Made by a program: the position numbers and the translations under genes. A stretch of 64,000 nucleotides of DNA from Tenrec ecaudatus (Eukaryota; Chordata; Mammalia; Afrosoricida; Tenrecidae): NCBI RefSeq assembly GCF_050624435.1, contig NC_134546.1, positions 80,145,700-80,209,699 on the forward strand, read 5' to 3'. Shown here piece by piece: positions 54,461 to 64,000 of the stretch (position 1 is the stretch's first letter; each line of letters starts with the position of its first letter). Below the pieces are notes generated by a model. That model saw nothing but the letters and a program-made list of their open reading frames with translations, was not told the origin of the DNA and searched no databases.

Positions 54461-55460
54461 TGTTTGTTATCTAATGATATGTTTCACTTAACTCCTTGCA
54501 AATGATTTATAATTGGAGTACAAGTAAGGTTACATTATAGGGATAAGGGGTATATAAAAATTTGTAATGTTAGAATCACTATTGAACATCAATTGAGTTT
54601 GCAAGTCAACGATCTGATGATCCAGTAATTAAACAGCCTGTAACTGTCCAGTCACTTTTACATAAAGTGTTCAGTTTTTTAATAGTTTGGGAGTGTCTCT
54701 CTGGAAACATCAGCAATGTTTGAAATGATTATAAGTCTAAGAAAGGCAAATATAGTTTATTTTATTGTAAATATTGTGTATGTTTAGAAGTAAGCCCAGA
54801 ATGCTCCATAAAAGCAAGGATGACAAGACTTCACCTTACTTACTTTGGATATATTATCAGCAATTGGAAAGAGGTCTCCACGTCATGCTTTCAGCAACTG
54901 CTTCTTCCTGGATCACACTCTCAGCCAAGGAATCTGCCTGTAATTTGTCTTACCTGCTAAGACGCAAAGCCAAAGCCTCTCCCAAGAACAATTAACAATC
55001 CGGGATTCGAAACGCCTTTGTGATTGCTGCGCCAGACTTTCTCCTGATCTGCTTTCTCTGTAGGTGCAGAAATCTGTTTATCTGCACTGGTTGTGTTAGC
55101 AGCTTTGGGGGCAAAGAAAAAAATGCATTAATAAAGCTAAATGAAGTGCATTCTACATAATTGCCTCTCATCTCATCCGTCTGTGTTAATAATGGAGTTT
55201 TTAAGGCACTGTGAACACTTTCAGGGAGTTACTTTGGTTTTGAATGTGTTCAGTTAGATAGGTAACATCATTATGCAAATTCAGACTGCTCTGCGGAGGT
55301 CAATATGACCTTTGGTCTGCTCTTGCACTGAGGCATACAAAGCCTGTTCTTTCTCTTTATAAAGGGCCCCTTGGGTCCTTTGACTTCCAAGATAGTTTAA
55401 TGGGTTCAGGACTTAAAAGAGAAGTCCCAATTAAAAATTTCAATATCCTAGTCCTTGGCA
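54461..55460. other. Decayed repeat sequence
   Basis: Paralogue of 15,451-16,335. One difference: at about 54,750-54,870 B has an extra short RTE-like insert ('aagtaagcccagaatgctccataaaagcaagg'...'cttactttggatatattatc') absent from A. Confidence 0.5.
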
Positions 55461-55564
55461 GTCATTTTGGGGAGTGACCTCGATTGGAGAAAGATCTCCA
55501 TGTTCATTTTTCTGAGGCCTCTTCCCTTATGACTCATAATCTTCACCATGATCTGTGCTATGTA

Positions 55565-56600
55565 ATTTTGTGGAGTGATGGGGCTGGGGCGAGACGAGTG
55601 TACAAGAAAATGGAATTTTTTTTATTTTATTTTTGCCCCACAAAGCAACCTTATCAACTTCAAAGTACTTTCCTTTACATGTAATACCTGTAATAACTGT
55701 GTACTTTCCTTTATACTTCATAACTCTAAAATTGTATTTCATTCTTGGAAACTTTTTACAAACTCATGTTTGGATGACTGAAAGCACCTCCCTTATTTTT
55801 TTTTCTTTCCCCTCACCTCGACTATGTAGTCAAATCCCTGTCTTTTCATGTCCTTCTTCAGTCACAGAAATAAAAAGAATTCACATGGAGCGAGTCCAGG
55901 TGAGTAAGGTGTGTGGGGCCAGAGAAGCAGGCTGTTCCCCCCACCAAAACTGCCACGCTGAAATGGGTGCGTGAGCAGGTGCATTGTTGTGATGGCACAA
56001 TCAGTCCCCTATCTGCCAAGGTTCAGGCCTTTTTTGGTCATAGACTGTTACACAATCTTTTCAGAACTTCTGAATAGAAAGCTTGATTAACAGTCTGATC
56101 TGGTTTGATTAACTCCAAGTGCATGATGAGCTGACATTTTCATCCGTTCGGGAAGTTAATGGTCATCCAGAACAAGGTTTGTCATCAATCAACACTTCAA
56201 CTCTTTTGAAATGAAAAAACCACTCACACACTTGAGTTTTTTCCATAGCACAGCCCGTGAAAGCTGTGTTCAGCATCACAAGAGTGTCTGCAAAATCCCG
56301 CCCCACCCCCCGCAGCGCCTAGTGTGAAACAAAATTTCACCCCCACACGGTGTTCTTTTAAATCTGCCATCACACAAAACGAGGCTCCAGTGAAACAGTT
56401 TCACAAAAAATTCACTGACCAGAGAGAACTTTCCAAGGCACTTGGAGCACTAACTTTGAGTGATTTTCTTGATGCTAGCCTAGCGGGGTGGTGGGTGGGT
56501 ACGTGGGGATGTGTACTATGTAAGGTCTGCCCATCAGAGCTTTCCCCATTTTGTTTCGTTTTTTTTTATTGCTACCCCTGTGTACACAATCTAGCGCTCC
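55565..56600 (-). mobile_element. Internally deleted mariner transposon (block B)
   Basis: Paralogue of 16,445-17,460 with the same central deletion. The C-terminal tail reads ITGITCKGKYFEVDKVALW. B has lost further bases in the region of the DNAPAH motif (near 55,940-56,000). Non-autonomous. Confidence 0.85.
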
Positions 56601-57229
56601 CACGGTTGCAACAGATTCCTACCCCTACGTTAATAGGGGTAAAAGTCACTACAGGTTTAATTGAAACAAACTACCCTTGAGACCCCATGCACGGTAGGAT
56701 CTTATCGAGATGCCATACTTTACCCTGGTTAACTTCTTCATTTCCCCCATGCTGAAGCCAGGGGTGGTTAAGGACCATGCTTTTAACATTGTTTATGGAT
56801 CATAACTGTGATATCCACTCATGAATCTAAAAGTCCTGAAAACCTTTGCCTTCAATTCTCAATTCTATGTAGGGGCGTGCTTGCTTATACAGAACAGCAT
56901 TCCAAAATACTCCACTAGCTGTGGGCACACTTGACTCCTCAGGTGCTCTTTCTCGAGTAGTATCAGTTTTTATCAATAGGAGTATAAGGAACTAAAAATA
57001 ATTGACCAATGCAATCACCTTTTAAAATATATAATCTGTGGTATTTCAGATTAAATCATAGTTCAAAATTCACCTTCATAATTCTGCTCAACAAACTCCG
57101 TAACAATTTAAACACCCTGAACATTTAGGGTGGATTTCCTAGAAAAGCCGTTTGATCCTTTTGACAGAGGTCCCCAAATACAGGTCGTAATAACTGCTGA
57201 TGATCCTTCTGGTAAAGGCGAACATCTTT

Positions 57230-58839
57230 TTGGCTAGTCAAATATATCTTTGAGCTCCATCTGGTGGCAGAACTCAGTGATAGGTTCTGACTGAGGTTCA
57301 ATGCAGTGTGCACTGGTTGGGTAGGAACTGTGTTCCCCAAGTTTGTAGGGTGGGGCTTGGAGCACGCCCATCTCCCACTTTCCTGGGTGGGTAGTGTTCA
57401 CTGACAGAACCCCCTCACTGCTGAATTTTGAGTGGCATTCTTTGCTCAATGATTCCCTTTTTGCAGTGGTGGCAAAGTCCAGGTTCTCTTCAACCCAGCT
57501 GGGCCCTGACCCAGTGCCACCTTTAGTTGCCTGGAGAATTGATGGGCTTTGCTGGTACTCCCTTTGAAAATGTCAGACCTTTTTACAGTGAAAGCACCCT
57601 CCCCCACCTTAGTCTTATTGTAATTATGCCTAGCAGCCCTAGAAAGCCTGCTCTTTGTACCTCGGACGCAAGTCCTGTGCAAATCTTAAGGAAGTCTGAA
57701 AGCGTGCTCTGCTCTTTGCTGGGACGGATATCAGCATTATCTTAAGCTAGAGTCTGTATTACACTATCCACCGTGTCTTCATTATTGATGTTCTTATGAA
57801 AAGCATCCTGAAAAAGGGACATAAAATCTATATGGGGCCCCTCATTACACAGGCATACAGAAGTGTGGCTGGGCCTCTTCTCCCCAAATGGCATTATGTT
57901 TTCCCAGGCCTAGAGACAAACATAACACATCTGTGACATAGCTTATTCAGTAATCTGCATTGCGCTTCCAAGGCGATAACATTCCCAGTCCCCAATATCT
58001 GCTCTACCTCTATGTTCAAGTGAGCCTGTGTTTCAGCAATTTCAAATGACCAAATGTGGTATTGTAAGTAATTTTATGGAGAAAGGCAAGACTTGGTTAA
58101 AGTGTTCTTTTTGGTGGTGACCAGATACCCAGCCACAGCTATTGACTTAATTATGCTAAACGCAAAGGGGAGTCAGCAACTTGGCCTGCAGCTGCCTGCT
58201 GGATGTCTTTCAGCAGCTCAAAGGGAAAGCCACTCTAATGGTGCTCCTCATATCCTTTGGGTTGTCTGCATTAGGCTGTCTTTCAACTACAGGAAGGGGA
58301 AAACTAATCTGGCTTCCTCTGTTGGTTTATGGCTTTTGAGCTCCCAGGGCAGCATTACTCAGGGGGTGCAGAGGCTCTGGCCACTAGGTTCTCCTTAGAA
58401 TCAGATTCGGTTCTTTCAGTCTCTGCTAAAGCTTCCTCAACTATTTCATACTCATTTGGAGTGACTTAGTCTGCTTTCAAGAATGTGGATAACTCACACA
58501 AGTCTTTGTACTACACTGTCTAGCCTTCCTTTTGCTCCTCTGTCTGCAGACGTTCCGAAACCATGTTAACTTTTGTCCACACATCCCAGGTCTCCATAAC
58601 GATATTTCCCCTGCCTGTGTTTTTTACTTAAATTTGTATCAACCTTTTGCCAGATTCCTAGATATCTGCCCCCTCCCCCGCCCCCCATCCCAGGAACCAT
58701 GGATTATACTTTTCACGACTTGTTGAAAACCCTGCATCCTTTTCTTTGTTACTGCTGCACCTTGCTTGTTTGTTTGTTTAGTAAGTGGGTGACCATAATA
58801 CCATAAGTTTTTTTTTAATTTGCTTTCATTTTGCCCCAT
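57230..58839 (-). pseudogene. Class II-like endogenous retroviral gag, broken (block B)
   Basis: It begins at 58,839 with MGQNESKLKKNL on the minus strand. Capsid and nucleocapsid pieces follow in the same order as in A. A frame at 57,449-57,234 has a CHSKFSSEG phrase. Stops and frameshifts throughout. Confidence 0.75.
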
Positions 58840-58980
58840 TTTTGTTTAAATTTTTACCAATCCCCCAGCCACATTCTCACTTCAAAACTATTCCCTGAAT
58901 GCACTCTAGCTTCAGATGGGGTTGCACAAGGATCACATAAATTTGCTCTCTCCTCTCGGAGAGTTTCCTCTAGATCCCTA

Positions 58981-59500
58981 GCTTAGGGTGCCATTGGTAA
59001 GGTCAAGTCTCACAACCAAATGGTTCCTGAGGAGAAATTGTACAATTCAAAAGGAAATAATAAAGGCAGTAGACAAAGCGTGCAAGGGATTACCTCTACC
59101 ATGAAGTCAGGAACAAGAGAGAGGGAGAGAGAGTTTGTATTCCCAAAAGGTTTAAATAATCTTGGGGCTAGCAAACCTCATCAATCCTATACACAACAAC
59201 GTGGGTGGTGTCTTGCCCTAGATATTCCTGAGCTCATTGTCGGTGGAACCCAATATGAGTACTGGGGCAGGCAGAGGGGAGTCGACCACCCCTTGATCAG
59301 GGAGAAAAATAGAAACATGTCTGCTCCTATATATAAGAGCCTTAGACCACATAAAGACCAGCCATGTGCTTATAAGAAATATTTTATAGTAGCATTGTTG
59401 TTGTGAAATATTATGGTGAGATGATATTTAGTTAGGAGGATATTGCTGTTATTAATCTCCAACTCACAAATGTGCAGGCCTTCCATCACCAGCGTTTTAG
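58981..59500 (-). mobile_element. 5' LTR and primer-binding region of the class II-like ERV (block B)
   Basis: Paralogue of 19,817-20,280. TATA on the minus strand is at about 59,328-59,337. The candidate primer-binding site TGGCACCCTAAGC (58,993-58,981) is closer to a Lys-type TGGCGCCC than the A copy. The LTR ends very near the B/D join. Confidence 0.55.
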
Positions 59501-59540
59501 CTTTCCAGAATCTTCAGAGTACAGGGAACGCTCAGGAGCT

Positions 59541-61490
59541 CACAGAGAACATATGTACCAAACCTGTTAGGAAAAGATGGGTAATTTCATGAGGTTGACA
59601 CTTAAGGAGACCCCTACTAACCACTGCTATGAAATTATCTGAGACGACCTTGGCAGTAAAACCAAGAGATGGAGGTGACCTGAACTAGTGTGTAGTTACA
59701 TCACGGTCTCAAGCTTGAATTTGTCAGAGAAGCACCAAGGGCAGACGGTGTGATGGCAGTTTGGTGAAATGCACATGATCAAGTGATGCTCTGCAAGTGT
59801 GCATATGAAGAGGGAACTGACTCAATGATCTCCAAACAAAAAATGCTAGAGTATCCTGTGATTGAACCCCTGGATTTAGTGAAATAAATGCATCTTCATT
59901 TCAAAACAATTGCTTATATGCTTCAGCAAATTCTGGCCCAAAGAAGTCCAGGTGACCAACACCTTGTGCTTGGATTTCCCCACTGTAAAATGATATATTT
60001 ATTTGGAGATATACAGATTTTAATTCACCCGGAAATGAGTGGTGTCAACCTTAATTCTGGAAAAAACGTTTTCAACTTTGTTAGGAGGTAGGAAGCTTAA
60101 TGGGGATTGAGCTTTAAAACTGCATGTTTACAGATAGTGTCACAGATTCTATAGTCAATAATATGAACAATTTTTCAAAATTAGACAATCCTTGAGTTTA
60201 GTGAATAAATGTAAGGTGAGACCAATGAGCAGTCGTGATGGGGCTGTGCCCAGAGCACAAATGGAGAGGCTGTCTCTGGTTGGAGATGCTCACATTTCAA
60301 TTGAACCAGAGCCCCCTGGGTAAGGGACATTTAAAAGAGTGTCTGCGCTCATTCTCTAAATGTTGAGGATCAGCTGCATGGATGGACCTAATTTTAATGT
60401 CTTTTGATTCAAGATGTAAAATACTGTTCTTGGCTCTTATTCGTATTCTGATCCTGTTTTTAAATGATTGTTTTCCATTTACTGCTCTCCTGAATTTTTG
60501 CACTTGAAATCATGACCTGGCTGATTTTGCACTCTTGTGGATATTCCAGCAAACAAAATGGGGTGTCTCTATTCAGAATCTTGCATTTTTAGAAGCTACA
60601 GAGTTAAATACTGTCTTGCCTGGGGCCCAACTTTTCTAGGTGGCATGTTCTTCCCTGAGACCCTATGCCACTTGAATCTCTTTACTTACACCGAAGTTGA
60701 CCTCGATCATCAGGCTCAGGGATGGAGTGTGTGTTTTGCATGTAAGAGCGATGGGGTTGGTGATGACCATGGCGCAAGGTAAGAAAAATCCTAGTTGCAT
60801 AAGATTAGTAGGGGACAATGCCGACTGGAAACATTCTGCCAGAGGCTTCAGGTCATATTGCATAAATAAACTGCAGAGCTAGGAGTGGAGTATGTCCTTT
60901 GGACCTAGCGCCTGGTTTACCCTTTCCTTGCCTTCGGAATTTGGACTGAATAGAACCCACCACCACGTGATTCATTTCCTCACTTTCAGAATTTCTGTTG
61001 GATTTTGCAGTGATTCTTGGAACTCAGAAGCATGAGGGGATCTCCTCAAGGGAGGAGCGGTGGAAATAGGAACTGAATGGCTTCGTAGAGGAGTTGGACA
61101 TTTGAGGAATTATCAACCCTAACTCCTTGGGACTAATCTGGTATGCATGCTTCTCAAAGATGTTGCTTCTACTCAAGGAAAATTACCAAGTACTATGAGG
61201 AGGTTAATTGGATGTACAGAAAAATAAATAAGGGATCTTGAAGAGTGTGCGGTTTAAAGGTATCTTGGGGTCCAATTTCAAATTAATTGATGGTTTCAAC
61301 AAACTCTATCCTGCCCACTCTCTAGGGCACAGGACATAGCGTAGCCCAAGGCAGGGCACGGACTATGAGGGGCTGGAGAGAGAGAACACTGAGCTCAGAA
61401 ATCCTTGGATTTCCTTTGGCCTTTCCCACACACCTCAGTAGGAAGAGGGGAGTCTGAGCTCTATCACTTTCTGTTTATAAGACAAGGGCT
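59541..61490. other. V14 5' region, no gene seen
   Basis: Matches 32,120-34,150. The unknown conserved stretch noted at 33,000-33,470 is at about 60,400-60,890 here. A deletion of about 20 bp near 60,400 removes part of the 'gagagtgacaacg' phrase found at 32,980. Confidence 0.5.
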
Positions 61491-61497
61491 CCCTCAC

Positions 61498-61505
61498 TTG
61501 CAAAT
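61498..61505 (+). promoter_or_regulatory. Variant octamer upstream of V14
   Basis: TTGCAAAT, one mismatch to ATGCAAAT, 113 bp upstream of the V14 ATG. Confidence 0.75.
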
Positions 61506-61610
61506 TATTCTCAGGCACTTGGGTACAATTTTACCCTTAGGCTTGGAAAGCTATCGGTTCTCTTCACACTCGGCTGTGAGCCTCTTGGGGATCAGAGCTG
61601 CGGTCTAAAG

Positions 61611-62053
61611 ATGCTACTGCTATTTTGTTCTCCTGTCCCTGGTGACAGTTCCCCAAGGTGAGAGATTCAGATATCTGACCTGGGTATATGGGGATGAGTG
61701 TGACTTCAAGTGACTGGCAGTTACCATCTGTTTTTGTTTTCAGGCATCCTGTCACAGGTACCACTTCAGGAGACAGGTCCAGGAGTGGTGAAGCTCTCTC
61801 AGAAGCTGTCCCTCACCTGCACTGTCTCTGGTGTCTCCATCACAAGCAGTGGTTACTGCTGGAACTGGATTGGCCAGCACGCAGGGAAGGGGCTGCAGTG
61901 GATGGGAGAGATATGCTATGAGGGTAGTACATATTATAACCCATCCTTCCAAAGCCGACTCTCCATCACCAGAGACACATCGAAGAATCAGTTCTCCCTG
62001 CAGTTGAGCTTCGTGACTGCTGAGGACATGGCCATGTATCACTGTGCAAGGAA
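61611..62053 (+). pseudogene. V14: IGHV clan II (VH4-like), leader frameshift; paralogue of V7
   Basis: The leader exon is 61,611-61,657, 47 nt instead of 46. One extra T in 'ctattttgttc' shifts the frame, so a spliced product runs into a stop. Its donor is canonical GT (CCAAG|GTGAGA), unlike V7. The V exon is 61,744-62,053 and is open: [85 protein letters not shown]. Gly replaces Arg in FR2 (WIGQ) and His replaces Tyr before the FR3 Cys. The RSS is consensus. The extra CDR1 and CDR2 cysteines are conserved with V7. It is best called a leader-defective pseudogene. Confidence 0.9.
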
Positions 62054-62092
62054 CACAGTGAAGGGAAGTCTGTGTGAGCCCAGACACAAACC
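62054..62092 (+). promoter_or_regulatory. 23-RSS of V14
   Basis: CACAGTG (62,054-62,060), 23-bp spacer, ACACAAACC (62,084-62,092). Confidence 0.95.
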
Positions 62093-63358
62093 TCTCCTGC
62101 AGAGGAGACACTGGGCAGCAGGTGGAACGTGGGACCCACTGAGCACACACACCCAGGCCTAGACAGGCACAGATGGATGACAGGGAGGATTTCCTGTTGG
62201 AATTAGGACCTTTTTTCTTTGCTATCAGAATCTCCAGAGACAATTTTGCCTTTCTGGTTTTTCTCTTTCTCTAAATTTTCTCCTTGCTGCAAGATTGAAA
62301 GGAAGAACTAGCATTCTCTGTTTGCAGTGCTAATATTAAAAGTGACGCTGACCTTCATTATCATCCTCTATGCCCCATTTCCTTTGTGAGAAATAGACTC
62401 TCATCCTCACACTATCTGTGACTCAAAATCTGTTGACAACGAGATACAGGCATGTGCAGATTCCTGCGTGCAGTGCATGATTTTAAATGCCCTGAGCTCA
62501 TGGCTCTATTAAAGTGCATGTTCGGGTCTCTGGAGGTGTCTGTCTGCATTATTCCCTGTGCGCTGTGGGTAGTGGTTGACTCATGTTCTCTATGTCTGAG
62601 AAAATAATTGTGGAGACATCTGGGTCTAAATTTGTGACCTGTCCTTAGTGATGCATGCTACCCCTTGTCTCTGTTTATGCTGAAGCAATGCTTCCAGTTA
62701 TAGAGAGCCCCATACTGACAAGGGGTGAACTGGAATGTCATCTCTGGTGGGAGGATTCATAAATAAGGTCATTCAACAGAGTCACAATGAAGGGAACACT
62801 CATTGGAAGGACAGCTTTGATTCCAAAAGATAGTAAATGAGTCACAAGAGGAGGAAATAGCAGACCAATATGTCAGAATGCTCTTTATTCTCATTGAGAA
62901 CAGCGAGACTTCTCACATATTTGAAGAGGACATCCTGTTTTACAGAGTGTCACCAAAATAGGGAAACACTCAGTTAGATGCACAGATAGAGCGGCTGCAA
63001 AAATGGTCTCAAAATTAAGAGCAAGTGAGGATGTTTCAGGACTTGGCAGTTTAGTTATTTGTTCTGCTGTGCACAGAACCATTGTGAGTAAAACTGACGC
63101 AAAAGCACCCAATAACATCTTTGATGGAGTGAAGTGCAGAAAATTGAGATCTATTTTGGTCAGTCAAGTGTAATTAACTAAAATTATCATAAATTATGCC
63201 ATTTAAAAATTAAAAATTGTTAAAATTATTTAACACGTAAAGTACAATAAATATATCATTTCTAATTAAGTTACAACTACATGCCTTGCAAATAATTAGG
63301 AACTCAAAGTGCAGTACATAAGTAATAAATACTATAAAGAAATAAATATTACATAAAA
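62093..63358. other. V14 3' flank, no gene seen
   Basis: Paralogue of 34,748-36,020. No gene is seen. The SINE/RTE tail recurs at about 63,065-63,125. Confidence 0.6.
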
Positions 63359-63500
63359 GTTCACTCTCCCTGGTGGCATAGAGGATTTCACATTGGGATG
63401 TTAAGTGCAAGGTCAGCAGATAAAATGCACCAGACATCCTGAGGGAGACAGATGAGGCTCTCCAGAGTTTTGCAAGGATTGCAAATTATATAATCCAAAT
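63359..63500 (+). repeat. Afrotherian SINE 5' part
   Basis: Paralogue of 36,024-36,170: 'ctccctggtggcatagagg' head and 'tgcaaggtcagcag'. Confidence 0.75.
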
Positions 63501-64000
63501 TCATAGGAGGGAATAGTGTCAGAGCTTAAACTGTGAGACTCTGACCTGAAGAAGGCTGTGGATGACAGAGGAAGCTCAAACACATTTGCAGGATCTTCAC
63601 AGGGAATACACCTCCAGTGATTTTCCTCTCACCATGACTGAGGGGTGGAACAAGCTGGCAGTCAGAGAGTATTGAAGAGATAGCTGTAGAAGGTTACATC
63701 TGACTTGGATGGTTACAAACTTGTCATTTGATCTCCCCTTTGATATTCTTTGTGATTAATCTGGGTTTTAATATTTTCTGGTTCTGTTTTATACACTGAG
63801 AATTTATTTCTGCTGTGCTCAGTCATTGTTGGTAGCATTTTTGACTCTCTTGATATCTTTCTCTATGTTTTTCAATTTATGTAGTGAAGAATGGGTGAAT
63901 CTACAAAGACAATAAGGGTTCCTGGGGGCTTCAGCAAGAGAGGTGGGGAGAAAAGGGAAGTTGAGAGAAAGGAGTTCAACAAGGAAGAACACGTTTTCTA
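63501..64000. other. End of window, no gene seen
   Basis: Paralogue of about 36,171-36,690. It ends within a plus-strand copy of the non-LTR 3' end family. Confidence 0.55.

Larger units (their letters stand above)
44800..59516 (+). repeat. Segmental duplication block B (pairs with A)
   Basis: Collinear with 7,425-20,335 but with a 1.76-kb DPPA4 retrocopy at 44,919-46,681. The right end is a chimeric join at TCTTCA (59,511-59,516), beyond which the sequence is block C-like. Confidence 0.92.
59511..64000 (+). repeat. Segmental duplication block D (pairs with C), cut by window end
   Basis: Similar to 32,090 through about 36,700 with V14 in the place of V7. It starts at the TCTTCA microhomology and continues past the right edge. 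Confidence 0.92.

Noticed and set aside
61752..62243. 163-codon minus-strand frame over V14
   Set aside because: It is the antisense of a V exon, and frames of this kind are common opposite V genes.
1..64000. Search for D, J or constant-region genes and tRNA/rRNA genes
   Set aside because: I saw no 12-RSS-flanked D, no J motif (WGxG with splice donor), no constant exon, and no intact tRNA. tRNA-like parts belong to SINEs.

Overview
The window is mammalian and lies inside an immunoglobulin heavy-chain variable (IGHV) array. It holds 14 IGHV segments or relics, all on the + strand. Typical ones have a 46-nt leader exon, a short intron, a V exon ending near YYCAR, and a recombination signal with a 23-bp spacer (CACAGTG heptamer, ACACAAACC-type nonamer). 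No D, J or constant genes are present. Given the orientation, they should lie beyond the right edge. The host looks afrotherian: tRNA-type SINEs ending in a 'GTCGCAATATG...GACTCGATGGCAGTGAG' style tail, RTE LINEs sharing that tail, and a recurrent poly-T-headed non-LTR 3' end are what I know from elephant, tenrec and relatives. I cannot name the species from the sequence.

The layout is a set of large duplications. Block E (about 3.18-6.91 kb) carries V2 and pairs with block F (about 28.69-32.1 kb), which carries V6. Block A (about 7.43-20.33 kb) carries V3, V4 and V5 and pairs with block B (about 44.8-59.51 kb), which carries V11, V12 and V13. Block C (32.09 kb to about 36.75 kb) carries V7 and pairs with block D (59.51-64.0 kb), which carries V14. 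V1 (0.5-2.1 kb) is an older third copy of the V5/V13 unit. The simplest history is a tandem duplication of a unit of about 37 kb starting near 7.43 kb, with about 11.75 kb missing from the right-hand copy. The B/D join shows a 6-bp microhomology. Between the paired blocks lie unpaired segments: an ERV-L-like provirus and an RTE LINE (21.4-27.7 kb), and a V-relic region with an inserted solo LTR (38.8-44.7 kb).

Only V7 (34,266-34,747) looks intact from leader to RSS. It uses a GC splice donor. V5 is intact except for one TAG codon. V14 has an intact V exon and RSS but a leader frameshift. The other segments are clearly broken or are fragments. V7 and V14 share an unusual extra pair of cysteines in CDR1 and CDR2.

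The remainder is mobile-element sequence: a class III (ERV-L-like) provirus with a dUTPase-like pol end, class II-like gag remnants and a second gag/nucleocapsid remnant shared by A and B, an internally deleted mariner, L1 and RTE fragments, SINEs, a solo LTR with target-site duplication, and a processed DPPA4 retrocopy inserted into block B only. I found no CRISPR array, no operon-like cluster and no evidence of a new biological system. The most informative features are the duplication breakpoints, the V7/V14 cysteine pair and the RSS relics.
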